The notes: generated by a model from the letters alone, not told the origin. 64,000 nt of DNA from Muricea muricata (GCA_963855995.1 OY979716.1:53820158-53884157), one strand, 5' to 3'. Shown: positions 10,315 through 21,612, numbered from the stretch's first letter. Program-made: numbers and translations.

Positions 10315-10669
10315 GAGAACAATCCGATCAACATCCAACATTTTTTTAAGAAAGTATTTGAAAAATAATAACAACGTAATACCATCGGCAACTGTGATCG
10401 AGGTCAGTAAATTTATTGTGTTCTGCAGCAGAGATGAACTGGTGGTTCCAGACCCACTTCCAGATTCTTTTTCAGTCACTATTTGCGCTGTTTGTAATAT
10501 TTCGTGTAGGACAGAAATTAAATTTTTAAAGCAATACTTTTAATGGGGCTTATCGTGAGAAAGTGTGTCAGAATATACAACATTAAAATAAATCATATGC
10601 AATCGTCACAAACGTTTCCAAGCTTATAAATCACTCAAGAAAGTTCTTTTTCTGCAGTTTTTTAATTAT

Positions 10670-10741
10670 GGGCTTGCACACGGATCGAACTTGTGACCAC
10701 TCGCACCTTAAAAGAGGAGCACATTACTAAACAAGTAAGCC
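10670..10741 (-). pseudogene. psi-Pro, AAG
   Basis: CACACGG type, without the acceptor change of its partner at 6178. Confidence 0.65.
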
Positions 10742-10864
10742 AGGAATTATTAAAGGATATCTAACAATTTGTCACAAAAATAAGAGGAAAATAATCAAAA
10801 AAGTATCACCATTATCATTCGTGATCGTGGTTGGTAAATTTAGTTTTGGTTGTGGCTTGAAGAC

Positions 10865-10937
10865 GGCCTCGTGGCCTAATGGTTAAGGTGTCTGACTTTG
10901 GATCAGAAGATTGAAAGTTCAAATCCATTCGGGGTCG
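10865..10937 (+). tRNA. tRNA-Arg body with Gln anticodon TTG
   Basis: Duplicate of the copy at 6373 (4,492 bp apart). Confidence 0.65.
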
Positions 10938-11203
10938 CAATCTTTTCTGCATGTTGTTAAACTATGCAATTGTGGCATAAAAAGTGGAATTTTTTTTCTC
11001 TCAATTTTGATATGCCTCTTCCAAATTACTATTTGACAAAAAACTGTTAATGTACTACTGTTGCTGTGCCAGGCGAACATGCAAGGCGACGGTGACTGAA
11101 TCTCCAGCAACTGCCATGCAACAAGTTTCCACATCCCACACAACAACTTCAATGAAACAGCATGGCACATCTAACAGCTGATAGCCGATAAATAAAACGA
11201 AAC

Positions 11204-11284
11204 TGGCAGCGAAGGGATTCGAAGCCACGCCATAGAATGACTGGTGCCTAAAAACAGCGCCTAAGACTACTCGGCCACGCTACC
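11204..11284 (-). pseudogene. tRNA-Leu (TAG) with broken T stem and anticodon stem
   Basis: T stem GTGGC/CCCTT, and AAAACAG for AAAACCAG breaks an anticodon-stem pair. Confidence 0.62.
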
Positions 11285-11520
11285 ACCTTCATCTCGATGG
11301 TGTTTCTTTTTGCTTTACACGCCCTAATTATATATTTACAATGGCAATCTCTCTCGCTTTCAGGTATTATTTACGGGATTCCTAACATTTTGTACGACAG
11401 AAGTAAAATTTAAAAAAGTAATATTTTCAACTACCTATTTCGGAGAAAGTTTTTCAGAATATATAATATAAAAATAGACCTGGTTTCCAAAGTTAGTAAT
11501 GTTACGAATCCCGGAATAAT

Positions 11521-11592
11521 GGGCTTGCACGGGAATCGAACCCGTGACCTCTCACACCCGACGCGAGAATCATACCTCTAGACCAGCAAGCC
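11521..11592 (-). tRNA. tRNA-Pro, anticodon CGG, perfect acceptor
   Basis: GGCTTGC/GCAAGCC pairs at all seven positions. Anticodon loop GTCGGGT and stem CTCGC/GTGAG (one G-U). B box perfect. Confidence 0.9.
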
Positions 11593-11711
11593 GAGAACAA
11601 TCCGATCAGCATCCAACATTTTTTTAAGAAAAAATTTGAAAAATAATAACAACGTAATACCATCGGCAACTGTGATCGAGGTCAGTAAATTTATTGTGTT
11701 CTGCACCAGAG

Positions 11712-11945
11712 CACAGTATAGGGTATAAACAGTAGGGCCACTCAGCAGTACAACATGACCCCTATTTTTATGCACTTATCTGGCCAGAATAATGGCGGAA
11801 CGGCCAGTTCAGCGTTCCTAATGGCCAGAAAAGGCAATTGACTGGCCAGAACCAGCATAATGAACATGCGTAATGAGACATGCGTGGAGACACAAACTTC
11901 AAAGGTTCCGACTCGAGTGGCCTTTCTGTTAATTTCTATTCTGTG
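11712..11945. mobile_element. Second copy of the 235-bp MITE-like element
   Basis: Same insertion point and ACCAGAG duplication (11705-11711 and 11946-11952) as 7220-7454, 1 bp shorter. It was carried here by the 4,491-bp segmental duplication, not inserted independently. Confidence 0.8.
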
Positions 11946-12188
11946 ACCAGAGATGAACTGGTGGTTCCAGACCCACTTCCAGATTCTTTTTCAGTCACTA
12001 TTTGCGCTGTTTGTAATATTTCGTGTAGGACAGAAAATAAATTTTTAAAGCAATACTTTTAATGGGGCTTATCGGGAGAAAGTGTGTCAGCACATACAAC
12101 ATTAAAATAGATGATATGCAATCGTCACAAACGTTTCCAAGCTTATCAATCACTCAAAAAAGTTTTTTTTCTGCAGTTTTTTAGTTAT

Positions 12189-12260
12189 GGGCTTGCACAC
12201 GGATCGAACTTGTGACCACTCGCACCTTAAAAGAGGAGCACATCACTAAACAAGTAAGCC
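12189..12260 (-). pseudogene. psi-Pro, AAG
   Basis: D arm has CATCACT for CATTACT. Confidence 0.63.
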
Positions 12261-12383
12261 AGGAATTATTAAAGGATATCTAACAATTTGTCACAAAAAT
12301 AAGAGGAAAATAATCCAAAAAGTATCACCATTATCATTCGTGATCGTGGTTCTTAAATTTAGTTTTGGTTGTGGCCTGAAGAC

Positions 12384-12455
12384 GGCCTCGTCGCCTAATG
12401 GATAAGGTGTCTTACTTCGGATCAGAAAATTGAAGGTTCAAATCCTGTGGGGTTG
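12384..12455 (+). tRNA. tRNA-Arg, anticodon TCG, 72 nt
   Basis: Duplicate of 7893 with the same missing base and anticodon-stem mismatch. Confidence 0.65.
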
Positions 12456-12719
12456 CAATATTTTCTGCATGTTTTTGAACTATGCAATTGTGGCATAAAA
12501 AGTGGAATTTTTATCTCGGAATTTTGATATGCCTCTTCCAAATTACTATTTGACAAAAAACTGTTAATGTACTATTGTTGCTGTGCCAAGCGAACATGCA
12601 AGGCGAGGGTTACTGAATCTCTAAAACTACCATGCAACAAGTTTCCACATCCCACACAACAACGTCAATGAAACAGCATGGCACATCTAACAACTGATGG
12701 CCGATAAATAAAACGAAAC

Positions 12720-12800
12720 TGGCAGCGGTGGGATTCGAACCCACGCCATAGAATGACTGGTGCCTAAAACCAGCGCCTTAGACCACTCGGCCACACTACC
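12720..12800 (-). tRNA. tRNA-Leu, anticodon TAG
   Basis: Duplicate of 8229. Confidence 0.9.
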
Positions 12801-13036
12801 TCCTTCATCTCGATGGTGTTTCTTTTTGCTTTACACGCCCTAATTATATATTTAGTATGGAAATCTCTCTTTCTTTCAGGTATTATTTACGGGATTCCTA
12901 ACATTTTCTACGACAGAAGTAAAATTTAAAAAAGTAATATTTTCAAATCTTTATTTCGGAGAAAGTTTTTCAGAATATATAATATAAAAATAGACCTGGT
13001 TTCCAAAGTTAGTAATGTTACGAGTCCCGGAATCAT

Positions 13037-13105
13037 GGGCTTGCACGCGGATCGAACCCGTGACCTCTCTGTCCCAAAACGAGAATCATACCTCTACACC
13101 AGCAA
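13037..13105 (-). pseudogene. tRNA-Pro, truncated, anticodon TGG
   Basis: Duplicate of 8546. Confidence 0.75.
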
Positions 13106-13254
13106 CATTATTTTAAGAAAGTATTTGAAAAACAATAACAACGTTATACCATCGGCAACTGTGATCGAGATCAGTAAATTTATTGTCTTCTGCACCAGAG
13201 ATGAACTGGTGGTTCCAGACCCACTTTCAGATTCTTTTTCAGTCACTATTTGCG

Positions 13255-13305
13255 CCGTGACCTCTCGCACCCGAAGCGAGAATCATACCTCTAGACCAGG
13301 AAGCC
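13255..13305 (-). pseudogene. tRNA-Pro 5-prime half (51 bp)
   Basis: Duplicate of 8764. Confidence 0.85.
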
Positions 13306-13477
13306 GAGAACAATCCAATAACATCCAACATTATTTTAAGAAAGTATTTGAAAAACAATAACAACGTTATACCATCGGAAACTGTGATCGAGATCAGTAA
13401 ATTTATTGTGTTCTGCACCAGAGATGAACTGGTGGTTCCAGACCCACTTTCAGATTCTTTTTCAGTCACTATTTGCG

Positions 13478-13528
13478 CCGTGACCTCTCGCACCCGAAGC
13501 GAGAATGATACCTCTAGACCAGGAAGCC
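13478..13528 (-). pseudogene. tRNA-Pro 5-prime half (51 bp)
   Basis: Duplicate of 8987, anticodon stem CTCGC. Confidence 0.85.
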
Positions 13529-13883
13529 GAGAACAATCCCACCAACATCAAACATTTTTTTAAGAAAGGATTTGAAAAACAATAACAAGGTAATACCATC
13601 GGCAACTGTGATCGAGGTCAGTAAATTTATTGTGTTTTGCACTAGAGATGAACTGGTGGTTCCAAACCCACTTCCAGATTCTTTTTCAGTCACTATTTGC
13701 GCTGTTTGTAATATTTCGTGTAGGACAGAAATTAAATTTTTAAAGCAATACTTTTAATGGGGCTTCTCGGGAGAAAGTGTGTCAGAACATAAAACATTAA
13801 AATAAATGATATGCAATCGTCACAAACGTTTCCAAGCTTATCAATCACTCAAGAAAGTTCTTTTTGTGCAGTTTTTTAACTAT

Positions 13884-13955
13884 ATGCTTGCACGCGGATC
13901 GAACTTGTGACCACTCGCACCTTAAAAGAGGAGCACATTACTAAACAAGTAAGCC
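13884..13955 (-). pseudogene. psi-Pro, AAG
   Basis: Duplicate of 9393. Confidence 0.6.
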
Positions 13956-14078
13956 AGGAATTATTAACAGATATCTAACAATTTGTCACAAAAATAAGAG
14001 GAAAATAATCCAAAAAGTATCACCATTATCATTCGTGATCGTGGTTAGTAAATTTAGTTTTGGTTGTGGCCTTATAAC

Positions 14079-14151
14079 GGCCTCGTGGCCTAATGGATAA
14101 GGTGTCTGACTTCGGATCAGAAAATTGAAAGTTCACAACCATTCGGGGTTG
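14079..14151 (+). tRNA. tRNA-Arg, anticodon TCG, altered B box
   Basis: T arm GAAAG-TTCACAA-CCATT: the T loop and T stem of the TTG class combined with the TCG anticodon, an apparent mosaic. AACGGCC precedes it instead of GACGGCC. Confidence 0.65.
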
Positions 14152-14417
14152 CAATCTTTTCTGCATGTTGTTAAACTATGCAATTGTGGCATAAAAAGTG
14201 GAATTTTTTTTCTCTCAATTTTGATATGCCTCTTCCAAATTACTATTTGACAAAAAACTGTTAATGTACTACTGTTGCTGTGCCAGGCGCACATGCAAGG
14301 CGAGGGTTACTGAATCTCTAGCAACTGCCATGCAACAAGTTTCCACATCCCGCACAACAACTTCAATGAAACAGCATGGCACATCTAACAGCTGATGGCC
14401 GATAAATAAACCGAAAC

Positions 14418-14498
14418 TGGCAGCGGTGGGATTCGAACCCACGCCATAGAATGACTGGTGCCTAAAACCAGCGCCTTAGACCACTCGGCCACGCTACC
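14418..14498 (-). tRNA. tRNA-Leu, anticodon TAG
   Basis: Reference form. Acceptor GGTAGCG/CGCTGCC, D arm GCCGAGTGGTCTAAGGC, anticodon arm CTGGT-TTTAGGC-ACCAG, long variable arm with CAT-TCT-ATG, T arm GTGGG-TTCGAAT-CCCAC, discriminator A. It closely matches animal tRNA-Leu(TAG), which reads CUA, and has a long variable arm as class II tRNAs do. B box GGTTCGAATCC is perfect. The usual TTTT after the gene is reduced to GGTTTA here, so termination may be poor. No intron, no encoded CCA. Confidence 0.95.
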
Positions 14499-14734
14499 AC
14501 CTTCATCTCGATGGTGTTTCTTTTTGCCTTACACGCCCTAATTATATATTTAGTATGGCAATCTCTCTCGCTTTCAGGTATTATTTACGGGATTCCTAAC
14601 ATTTTCTACGACAGAAGTAAAATTTAAAAGAGTAATATTTCCAAATACCTATTTCGGAGAAAGTTTTTCAGAATATATAACATAAAAATAGACCTGGTTT
14701 CCAAAGTTAGTAATGTTACAAGTCCCGGAATTAT

Positions 14735-14806
14735 GGGTTTGCACGGGAATCGAACCCGTGACCTCTCGCACCCGAAGCAAGAATGATACCTCTATACCAG
14801 GAAGCC
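14735..14806 (-). tRNA. tRNA-Pro, anticodon CGG
   Basis: Anticodon stem CTTGC/GCGAG (G-U), D arm TGGTATAGAGG; acceptor mismatches as at 1923. Confidence 0.83.
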
Positions 14807-15161
14807 GAGAACAATCCCACCAACATCCAACATTTTTTTAAGAAAGGATTTGAAAAACAATAACAAGGTAATACCATCGGCAACTGTGATCGAGGTCAGT
14901 AAATTTATTGTGTTCTGCACCAGAGATGAACTGGTGGTTCCAGACCCACTTCCAGATTCTTTTTCAGTCACTATTTGCGCTGTTTGTAATATTTCGTGTA
15001 GGACAGAAATTAAATTTTTAAAGCAATACTTTTAATGGGGCTTCTCGGGAGAAAGTGTGTCAGAACATAAAACATTAAAATAAATGATATGCAATCGTCA
15101 CAAACGTTTCCAAGCTTATCAATCACTCAAGAAAGTTCTTTTTGTGCAGTTTTTTAACTAT

Positions 15162-15233
15162 GGGCTTGCACGCGGATCGAACTTGTGACCACTCGCACCT
15201 TAAAAGAGGAGCACATTACTAAACAAGTAAGCC
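15162..15233 (-). pseudogene. psi-Pro, AAG
   Basis: CACGCGG type: T stem 3 of 5 pairs. Confidence 0.63.
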
Positions 15234-15356
15234 AGGAATTATTAAAGGATATCTAACAATTTGTCACAAAAATAAGAGGAAAATAATCCAAAAAGTATCA
15301 CCATTATCATTCGTGATCGTGGTTCTTAAATTTAGTTTTGGTTGTCGCCTGAAGAC

Positions 15357-15429
15357 GGCGTCGTGGCCTAATGGATAAGGTGTCTGACTTCGGATCAGAA
15401 AATTGAAGGTTCAAATCCTGTCGGGGTTG
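15357..15429 (+). tRNA. tRNA-Arg, anticodon TCG
   Basis: Acceptor GGCGTCG/CGGGGTT has one G-G clash at 4-69 and G-U at 1-72. B box GGTTCAAATCC is good. Loop CTTCGGA decodes CGA. Confidence 0.85.
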
Positions 15430-15693
15430 CAATATTTTCTGCATGTTGTTAAACTATGCAATTGTGGCATAAAAAGTGGAATTTTTTTCTCTGAATTTTG
15501 ATATGCCTCTTTCAAATTCCTATTTGACAAAAAACTGTTAATGTACTATTGTTGCTGTGCCAAGCGAACATGCAAGGCGAGGGTTACTGAATCTCTAGAA
15601 CTGCCAGTCAACAAGTTTCCACATCCCACACAACAACTTCAATGAAACAGCATGGCACATCTAACAACTGATGGCCGATAAATAGAACGAAAC

Positions 15694-15774
15694 TGGCAGC
15701 GGTGGGATTCGAACCCACGCCATAGAATGACTGGTGCCTAAAACCAGCGCGTTAGACCACTCGGCCACACTACC
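15694..15774 (-). tRNA. tRNA-Leu, anticodon TAG, weak terminator
   Basis: GGTAGTG acceptor. Position 26 region reads TAACGCGC. Downstream GTTCTATTT lacks a T4 run. Confidence 0.88.
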
Positions 15775-16009
15775 ACCTTCATCTCGATGGTGTTCCTTTT
15801 GCTTTACACGCCCTAGTTATATCTTTAGTATCGAAATCTCTCTTTCTTTCAGGTATTATTTACGGGATTCCGAACATTTTCTACGACAGAAGTAAAATTT
15901 AAAAAAGTAATATTTCCAAATACCTATTTCGGAGAAAGTTTTTCAGAATATATAACATAAAAATAGACCTGGTTTCCAAAGTTAGTAATGTTACAAGTCC
16001 CGGAATTAT

Positions 16010-16081
16010 GGGTTTGCACGGGAATCGAACCCGTGACCTCTCGCACCCGAAGCGAGAATGATACCTCTAGACCAGGAAGCC
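16010..16081 (-). tRNA. tRNA-Pro, anticodon CGG
   Basis: Standard CTCGC stem; acceptor as at 1923. Confidence 0.85.
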
Positions 16082-16436
16082 GAGAACAATCCCACCAACA
16101 TCCAACATTTTTTTAAGAAAGGATTTGAAAAACAATAACAAGGTAATACCATCGGCAACTGTGATCGAGGTCAGTAAATTTATTGTGTTCTGCACCAGAG
16201 ATGAACTGGTGGTTCCAGACCCACTTCCAGATTCTTTTTCAGTCACTATTTGCGCTGTTTGTAATATTTCGTGTAGGACAGAAATTAAATTTTTAAAGCA
16301 ATACTTTTAATGGGGCTTCTCGGGAGAAAGTGTGTCAGAACATAAAACATTAAAATAAATGATATGCAATCGTCACAAACGTTTCCAAGCTTATCAATCA
16401 TTCAAGAAAGTTCTTTTTGTGCAGTTTTTTAGTTAT

Positions 16437-16508
16437 GGGCTTGCACACGGATCGAACTTATGACCACTCGCACCTTAAAAGAGGAGCACATTACTAAACA
16501 AGTAAGCC
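16437..16508 (-). pseudogene. psi-Pro, AAG
   Basis: CACACGG with ACTTATG: B box TAAGTTCGATC. Confidence 0.63.
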
Positions 16509-16629
16509 AGGCATTATTAAAGGATATCTAACAATTTGTCACAAAAAAGGAAGAAATAATCATAAAAGTATCACCATTATCATTCGTGATCGTGGTTAGT
16601 AAATTTAGTTTTAGTTGCAGCCTGAGGAC

Positions 16630-16702
16630 GGCGTCGTGGCCTAATGGATAAGGTGTCTGACTTCGGATCAGAAAATTGAAGGTTCCAATCCTGTTGGGGT
16701 TG
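16630..16702 (+). tRNA. tRNA-Arg, anticodon TCG
   Basis: T arm GAAGG-TTCCAAT-CCTGT, acceptor GGCGTCG/TGGGGTT. B box GGTTCCAATCC keeps all key positions but G57. Confidence 0.8.
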
Positions 16703-16967
16703 CATTATTTTCTGCATGTTGTTAAACTATGCAATTCTGCCATAAAAAGTGGAATTTTTTTCTCTCAATTTTGATATGCCTCTTCCAAATTACTATTTGA
16801 CAAAAAACTGTTAATGTACTATTGTTGCAGTGCCAGGCGAACATGCAAGGCGAGGGTTACTGAATCTCTAGCAACTGCCATGCAACAAGTTTCCACATCC
16901 CGCACAACAACTTCAATGAAACAGCATGGCACATCTAACAGCTGATGGCCGATAAATAAAACGAAAC

Positions 16968-17048
16968 TGGCAGCGGTGGGATTCGAACCCACGCCATAGA
17001 ATGACTGGTGCCTAAAACCAGCGCCTTAGACCACTCGGCCACGCTACC
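16968..17048 (-). tRNA. tRNA-Leu, anticodon TAG
   Basis: As 14418, with TTTT restored downstream. Confidence 0.95.
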
Positions 17049-17284
17049 ACCTTCATCTCGATGGTGTTTCTTTTTGCCTTACACGCCCTAATTATATATT
17101 TAGTATGGCAATCTCTCTCGCTTTCAGGTATTATTTACGGGATTCCTAACATTTTCTACGACAGAAGTAAAATTTAAAAGAGTAATATTTCCAAATACCT
17201 ATTTCGGAGAAAGTTTTTCAGAATATATAACATAAAAATAGACCTGGTTTCCAAAGTTAGTAATGTTACAAGTCCCGGAATTAT

Positions 17285-17356
17285 GGGTTTGCACGGGAAT
17301 CGAACCCGTGACCTCTCGCACCCGAAGCAAGAATGATACCTCTATACCTGGAAGCC
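17285..17356 (-). tRNA. tRNA-Pro, anticodon CGG
   Basis: D arm CAGGTATAGAGG (position 8 T to A), stem CTTGC. Confidence 0.8.
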
Positions 17357-17711
17357 GAGAACAATCCCACCAACATCCAACATTTTTTTAAGAAAGGATT
17401 TGAAAAACAATAACAAGGTAATACCATCGGCAACTGTGATCGAGGTCAGTAAATTTATTGTGTTCTGCACCAGAGATGAACTGGTGGTTCCAGACCCACT
17501 TCCAGATTCTTTTTCAGTCACTATTTGCGCTGTTTGTAATATTTCGTGTAGGACAGAAATTAAATTTTTAAAGCAATACTTTTAATGGGGCTTCTCGGGA
17601 GAAAGTGTGTCAGAACATAAAACATTAAAATAAATGATATGCAATCGTCACAAACGTTTCCAAGCTTATCAATCACTCAAGAAAGTTCTTTTTGTGCAGT
17701 TTTTTAACTAT

Positions 17712-17783
17712 GGGCTTGCACGCGGATCGAACTTGTGACCACTCGCACCTTAAAAGAGGAGCACATTACTAAACAAGTAAGCC
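17712..17783 (-). pseudogene. psi-Pro, AAG
   Basis: Dimer partner of 15162. Confidence 0.63.
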
Positions 17784-17906
17784 AGGAATTATTAAAGGAT
17801 ATCTAACAATTTGTCACAAAAATAAGAGGAAAATAATCCAAAAAGTATCACCATTATCATTCGTGATCGTGGTTCTTAAATTTAGTTTTGGTTGTCGCCT
17901 GAAGAC

Positions 17907-17979
17907 GGCGTCGTGGCCTAATGGATAAGGTGTCTGACTTCGGATCAGAAAATTGAAGGTTCAAATCCTGTCGGGGTTG
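17907..17979 (+). tRNA. tRNA-Arg, anticodon TCG
   Basis: Dimer partner of 15357, 2,550 bp on. Confidence 0.85.
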
Positions 17980-18243
17980 CAATATTTTCTGCATGTTGTT
18001 AAACTATGCAATTGTGGCATAAAAAGTGGAATTTTTTTCTCTGAATTTTGATATGCCTCTTTCAAATTCCTATTTGACAAAAAACTGTTAATGTACTATT
18101 GTTGCTGTGCCAAGCGAACATGCAAGGCGAGGGTTACTGAATCTCTAGAACTGCCAGTCAACAAGTTTCCACATCCCACACAACAACTTCAATGAAACAG
18201 CATGGCACATCTAACAACTGATGGCCGATAAATAGAACGAAAC

Positions 18244-18324
18244 TGGCAGCGGTGGGATTCGAACCCACGCCATAGAATGACTGGTGCCTAAAACCAGCGC
18301 GTTAGACCACTCGGCCACACTACC
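18244..18324 (-). tRNA. tRNA-Leu, anticodon TAG, weak terminator
   Basis: Dimer partner of 15694. Confidence 0.88.
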
Positions 18325-18559
18325 ACCTTCATCTCGATGGTGTTCCTTTTGCTTTACACGCCCTAGTTATATCTTTAGTATCGAAATCTCTCTTTCTTTC
18401 AGGTATTATTTACGGGATTCCGAACATTTTCTACGACAGAAGTAAAATTTAAAAAAGTAATATTTCCAAATACCTATTTCGGAGAAAGTTTTTCAGAATA
18501 TATAACATAAAAATAGACCTGGTTTCCAAAGTTAGTAATGTTACAAGTCCCGGAATTAT

Positions 18560-18631
18560 GGGTTTGCACGGGAATCGAACCCGTGACCTCTCGCACCCGA
18601 AGCGAGAATGATACCTCTAGACCAGGAAGCC
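18560..18631 (-). tRNA. tRNA-Pro, anticodon CGG
   Basis: Dimer partner of 16010. Confidence 0.85.
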
Positions 18632-18986
18632 GAGAACAATCCCACCAACATCCAACATTTTTTTAAGAAAGGATTTGAAAAACAATAACAAGGTAATACC
18701 ATCGGCAACTGTGATCGAGGTCAGTAAATTTATTGTGTTCTGCACCAGAGATGAACTGGTGGTTCCAGACCCACTTCCAGATTCTTTTTCAGTCACTATT
18801 TGCGCTGTTTGTAATATTTCGTGTAGGACAGAAATTAAATTTTTAAAGCAATACTTTTAATGGGGCTTCTCGGGAGAAAGTGTGTCAGAACATAAAACAT
18901 TAAAATAAATGATATGCAATCGTCACAAACGTTTCCAAGCTTATCAATCATTCAAGAAAGTTCTTTTTGTGCAGTTTTTTAGTTAT

Positions 18987-19058
18987 GGGCTTGCACACGG
19001 ATCGAACTTATGACCACTCGCACCTTAAAAGAGGAGCACATTACTAAACAAGTAAGCC
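18987..19058 (-). pseudogene. psi-Pro, AAG
   Basis: Dimer partner of 16437. Confidence 0.63.
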
Positions 19059-19179
19059 AGGCATTATTAAAGGATATCTAACAATTTGTCACAAAAAAGG
19101 AAGAAATAATCATAAAAGTATCACCATTATCATTCGTGATCGTGGTTAGTAAATTTAGTTTTAGTTGCAGCCTGAGGAC

Positions 19180-19252
19180 GGCGTCGTGGCCTAATGGATA
19201 AGGTGTCTGACTTCGGATCAGAAAATTGAAGGTTCCAATCCTGTTGGGGTTG
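19180..19252 (+). tRNA. tRNA-Arg, anticodon TCG
   Basis: Dimer partner of 16630, 2,550 bp on. Confidence 0.8.
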
Positions 19253-19517
19253 CATTATTTTCTGCATGTTGTTAAACTATGCAATTCTGCCATAAAAAGT
19301 GGAATTTTTTTCTCTCAATTTTGATATGCCTCTTCCAAATTACTATTTCACAAAAAACTGTTAATGTACTACTGTTGCTGTCCCAGGCGAACATGCAAGG
19401 CGAGGGTTACTGAATCTCTAGCAACTGCCATGCAACAAGTTTCCACATCCCGCACAACAACTTCAATGAAACAGCATGGCACATCTAACAGCTGATGGCC
19501 GATAAATAAAACGAAAC

Positions 19518-19598
19518 TGGCAGCGGTGGGATTCGAACCCACGCCATAGAATGACTGGTGCCTAAAACCAGCGCCTTAGACCACTCGGCCACGCTACC
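19518..19598 (-). tRNA. tRNA-Leu, anticodon TAG
   Basis: Dimer partner of 16968. Confidence 0.95.
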
Positions 19599-19834
19599 AC
19601 CTTCATCTCGATGGTGTTTCTTTTTGCCTTACACGCCCTAATTATATATTTAGTATGGCAATCTCTCTCGCTTTCAGGTATTATTTACGGGATTCCTAAC
19701 ATTTTCTACGACAGAAGTAAAATTTAAAAGAGTAATATTTCCAAATACCTATTTCGGAGAAAGTTTTTCAGAATATATAACATAAAAATAGACCTGGTTT
19801 CCAAAGTTAGTAATGTTACAAGTCCCGGAATTAT

Positions 19835-19906
19835 GGGTTTGCACGGGAATCGAACCCGTGACCTCTCGCACCCGAAGCAAGAATGATACCTCTATACCTG
19901 GAAGCC
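19835..19906 (-). tRNA. tRNA-Pro, anticodon CGG
   Basis: Dimer partner of 17285. Confidence 0.8.
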
Positions 19907-20261
19907 GAGAACAATCCCACCAACATCCAACATTTTTTTAAGAAAGGATTTGAAAAACAATAACAAGGTAATACCATCGGCAACTGTGATCGAGGTCAGT
20001 AAATTTATTGTGTTCTGCACCAGAGATGAACTGGTGGTTCCAGACCCACTTCCAGATTCTTTTTCAGTCACTATTTGCGCTGTTTGTAATATTTCGTGTA
20101 GGACAGAAATTAAATTTTTAAAGCAATACTTTTAATGGGGCTTCTCGGGAGAAAGTGTGTCAGAACATAAAACATTAAAATAAATGATATGCAATCGTCA
20201 CAAACGTTTCCAAGCTTATCAATCACTCAAGAAAGTTCTTTTTGTGCAGTTTTTTAACTAT

Positions 20262-20333
20262 GGGCTTGCACGCGGATCGAACTTGTGACCACTCGCACCT
20301 TAAAAGAGGAGCACATTACTAAACAAGTAAGCC
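20262..20333 (-). pseudogene. psi-Pro, AAG
   Basis: As 15162. Confidence 0.63.
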
Positions 20334-20456
20334 AGGAATTATTAAAGGATATCTAACAATTTGTCACAAAAATAAGAGGAAAATAATCCAAAAAGTATCA
20401 CCATTATCATTCGTGATCGTGGTTCTTAAATTTAGTTTTGGTTGTGGCCTGAAGAC

Positions 20457-20529
20457 GGCCTCGTCGCCTAATGGATAAGGTGTCTGACTTCGGATCAGAA
20501 AATTGAAGGTTCAAATCCTGTCGGGGTTG
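20457..20529 (+). tRNA. tRNA-Arg, anticodon TCG
   Basis: Acceptor back to GGCCTCG, but TCGTCGCC replaces TCGTGGCC (G9 to C). B box GGTTCAAATCC. Confidence 0.85.
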
Positions 20530-20797
20530 CAATATTTTCTGCATGTTGTTAAACTATGCAATTGTGGCATAAAAAGTGGAATTTTTTTCTCTGAATTTTG
20601 ATATGCCTCTTTCAAATTCCTATTTGACAAAAAACTGTTAATGTACTATTGTTGCTGTGCCAAGCGAACATGCAAGGCGAGGGTTACTGAATCTCTAGAA
20701 CTGCCAGTCAACAAGTTTCCACATCCCACACAACAACTTCAATGAAACAGCATGGCACATCTAACAACTGATGGCCGATAAATAGAACGAACGAAAC

Positions 20798-20878
20798 TGG
20801 CAGCGGTGGGATTCGAACCCACGCCATAGAATGACTGGTGCCTAAAACCAGCGCGTTAGACCACTCGGCCACACTACC
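20798..20878 (-). tRNA. tRNA-Leu, anticodon TAG, weak terminator
   Basis: As 15694, with a 4-bp duplication (ACGA) downstream and no T4 run. Confidence 0.88.
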
Positions 20879-21113
20879 ACCTTCATCTCGATGGTGTTCC
20901 TTTTGCTTTACACGCCCTAGTTATATCTTTAGTATCGAAATCTCTCTTTCTTTCAGGTATTATTTACGGGAGTCCGAACATTTTCTACGACAGAAGTAAA
21001 ATTTAAAAAAGTAATATTTCCAAATACCTATTTCGGAGAAAGTTTTTCAGAATATATAACATAAAAATAGACCTGGTTTCCAAAGTTAGTAATGTTACAA
21101 GTCCCGGAATTAT

Positions 21114-21185
21114 GGGTTTGCACGGGAATCGAACCCGTGACCTCTCGCACCCGAAGCGAGAATGATACCTCTAGACCAGGAAGCC
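21114..21185 (-). tRNA. tRNA-Pro, anticodon CGG
   Basis: As 16010. Confidence 0.85.
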
Positions 21186-21540
21186 GAGAACAATCCCACC
21201 AACATCCAACATTTTTTTAAGAAAGGATTTGAAAAACAATAACAAGGTAATACCATCGGCAACTGTGATCGAGGTCAGTAAATTTATTGTGTTCTGCACC
21301 AGAGATGAACTGGTGGTTCCAGACCCACTTCCAGATTCTTTTTCAGTCACTATTTGCGCTGTTTGTAATATTTCGTGTAGGACAGAAATTAAATTTTTAA
21401 AGCAATACTTTTAATGGGGCTTCTCGGGAGAAAGTGTGTCAGAACATAAAACATTAAAATAAATGATATGCAATCGTCACAAACGTTTCCAAGCTTATCA
21501 ATCATTCAAGAAAGTTCTTTTTGTGCAGTTTTTTAGTTAT

Positions 21541-21612
21541 GGGCTTGCACACGGATCGAACTTATGACCACTCGCACCTTAAAAGAGGAGCACATTACTA
21601 AACAAGTAAGCC
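21541..21612 (-). pseudogene. psi-Pro, AAG
   Basis: As 16437. Confidence 0.63.

Larger units (their letters stand above)
13087..13531. repeat. Nested 222-bp tandem duplication, second copy
   Basis: Counterpart of 8596-9040 inside the right segmental copy, with a few substitutions. Confidence 0.8.
10092..14046. repeat. Segmental duplication, right copy (spacing 4,491 bp)
   Basis: Partner of 5600-9555. A few substitutions and one 1-bp difference in the insertion (234 against 235 bp) separate the copies. Confidence 0.85.
14152..20456. repeat. Dimeric higher-order repeat, 2,550 bp
   Basis: Two unit types alternate. Type 1 has acceptor GGCGTCG, AATAGAACG after Leu and a GGAGAAAG Pro flank. Type 2 has TTCCAATCC in the T arm and a full TAAAACG terminator. 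Arg starts 15357/17907 and 16630/19180 are each 2,550 bp apart, as are Leu starts 14418/16968/19518. Confidence 0.85.
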
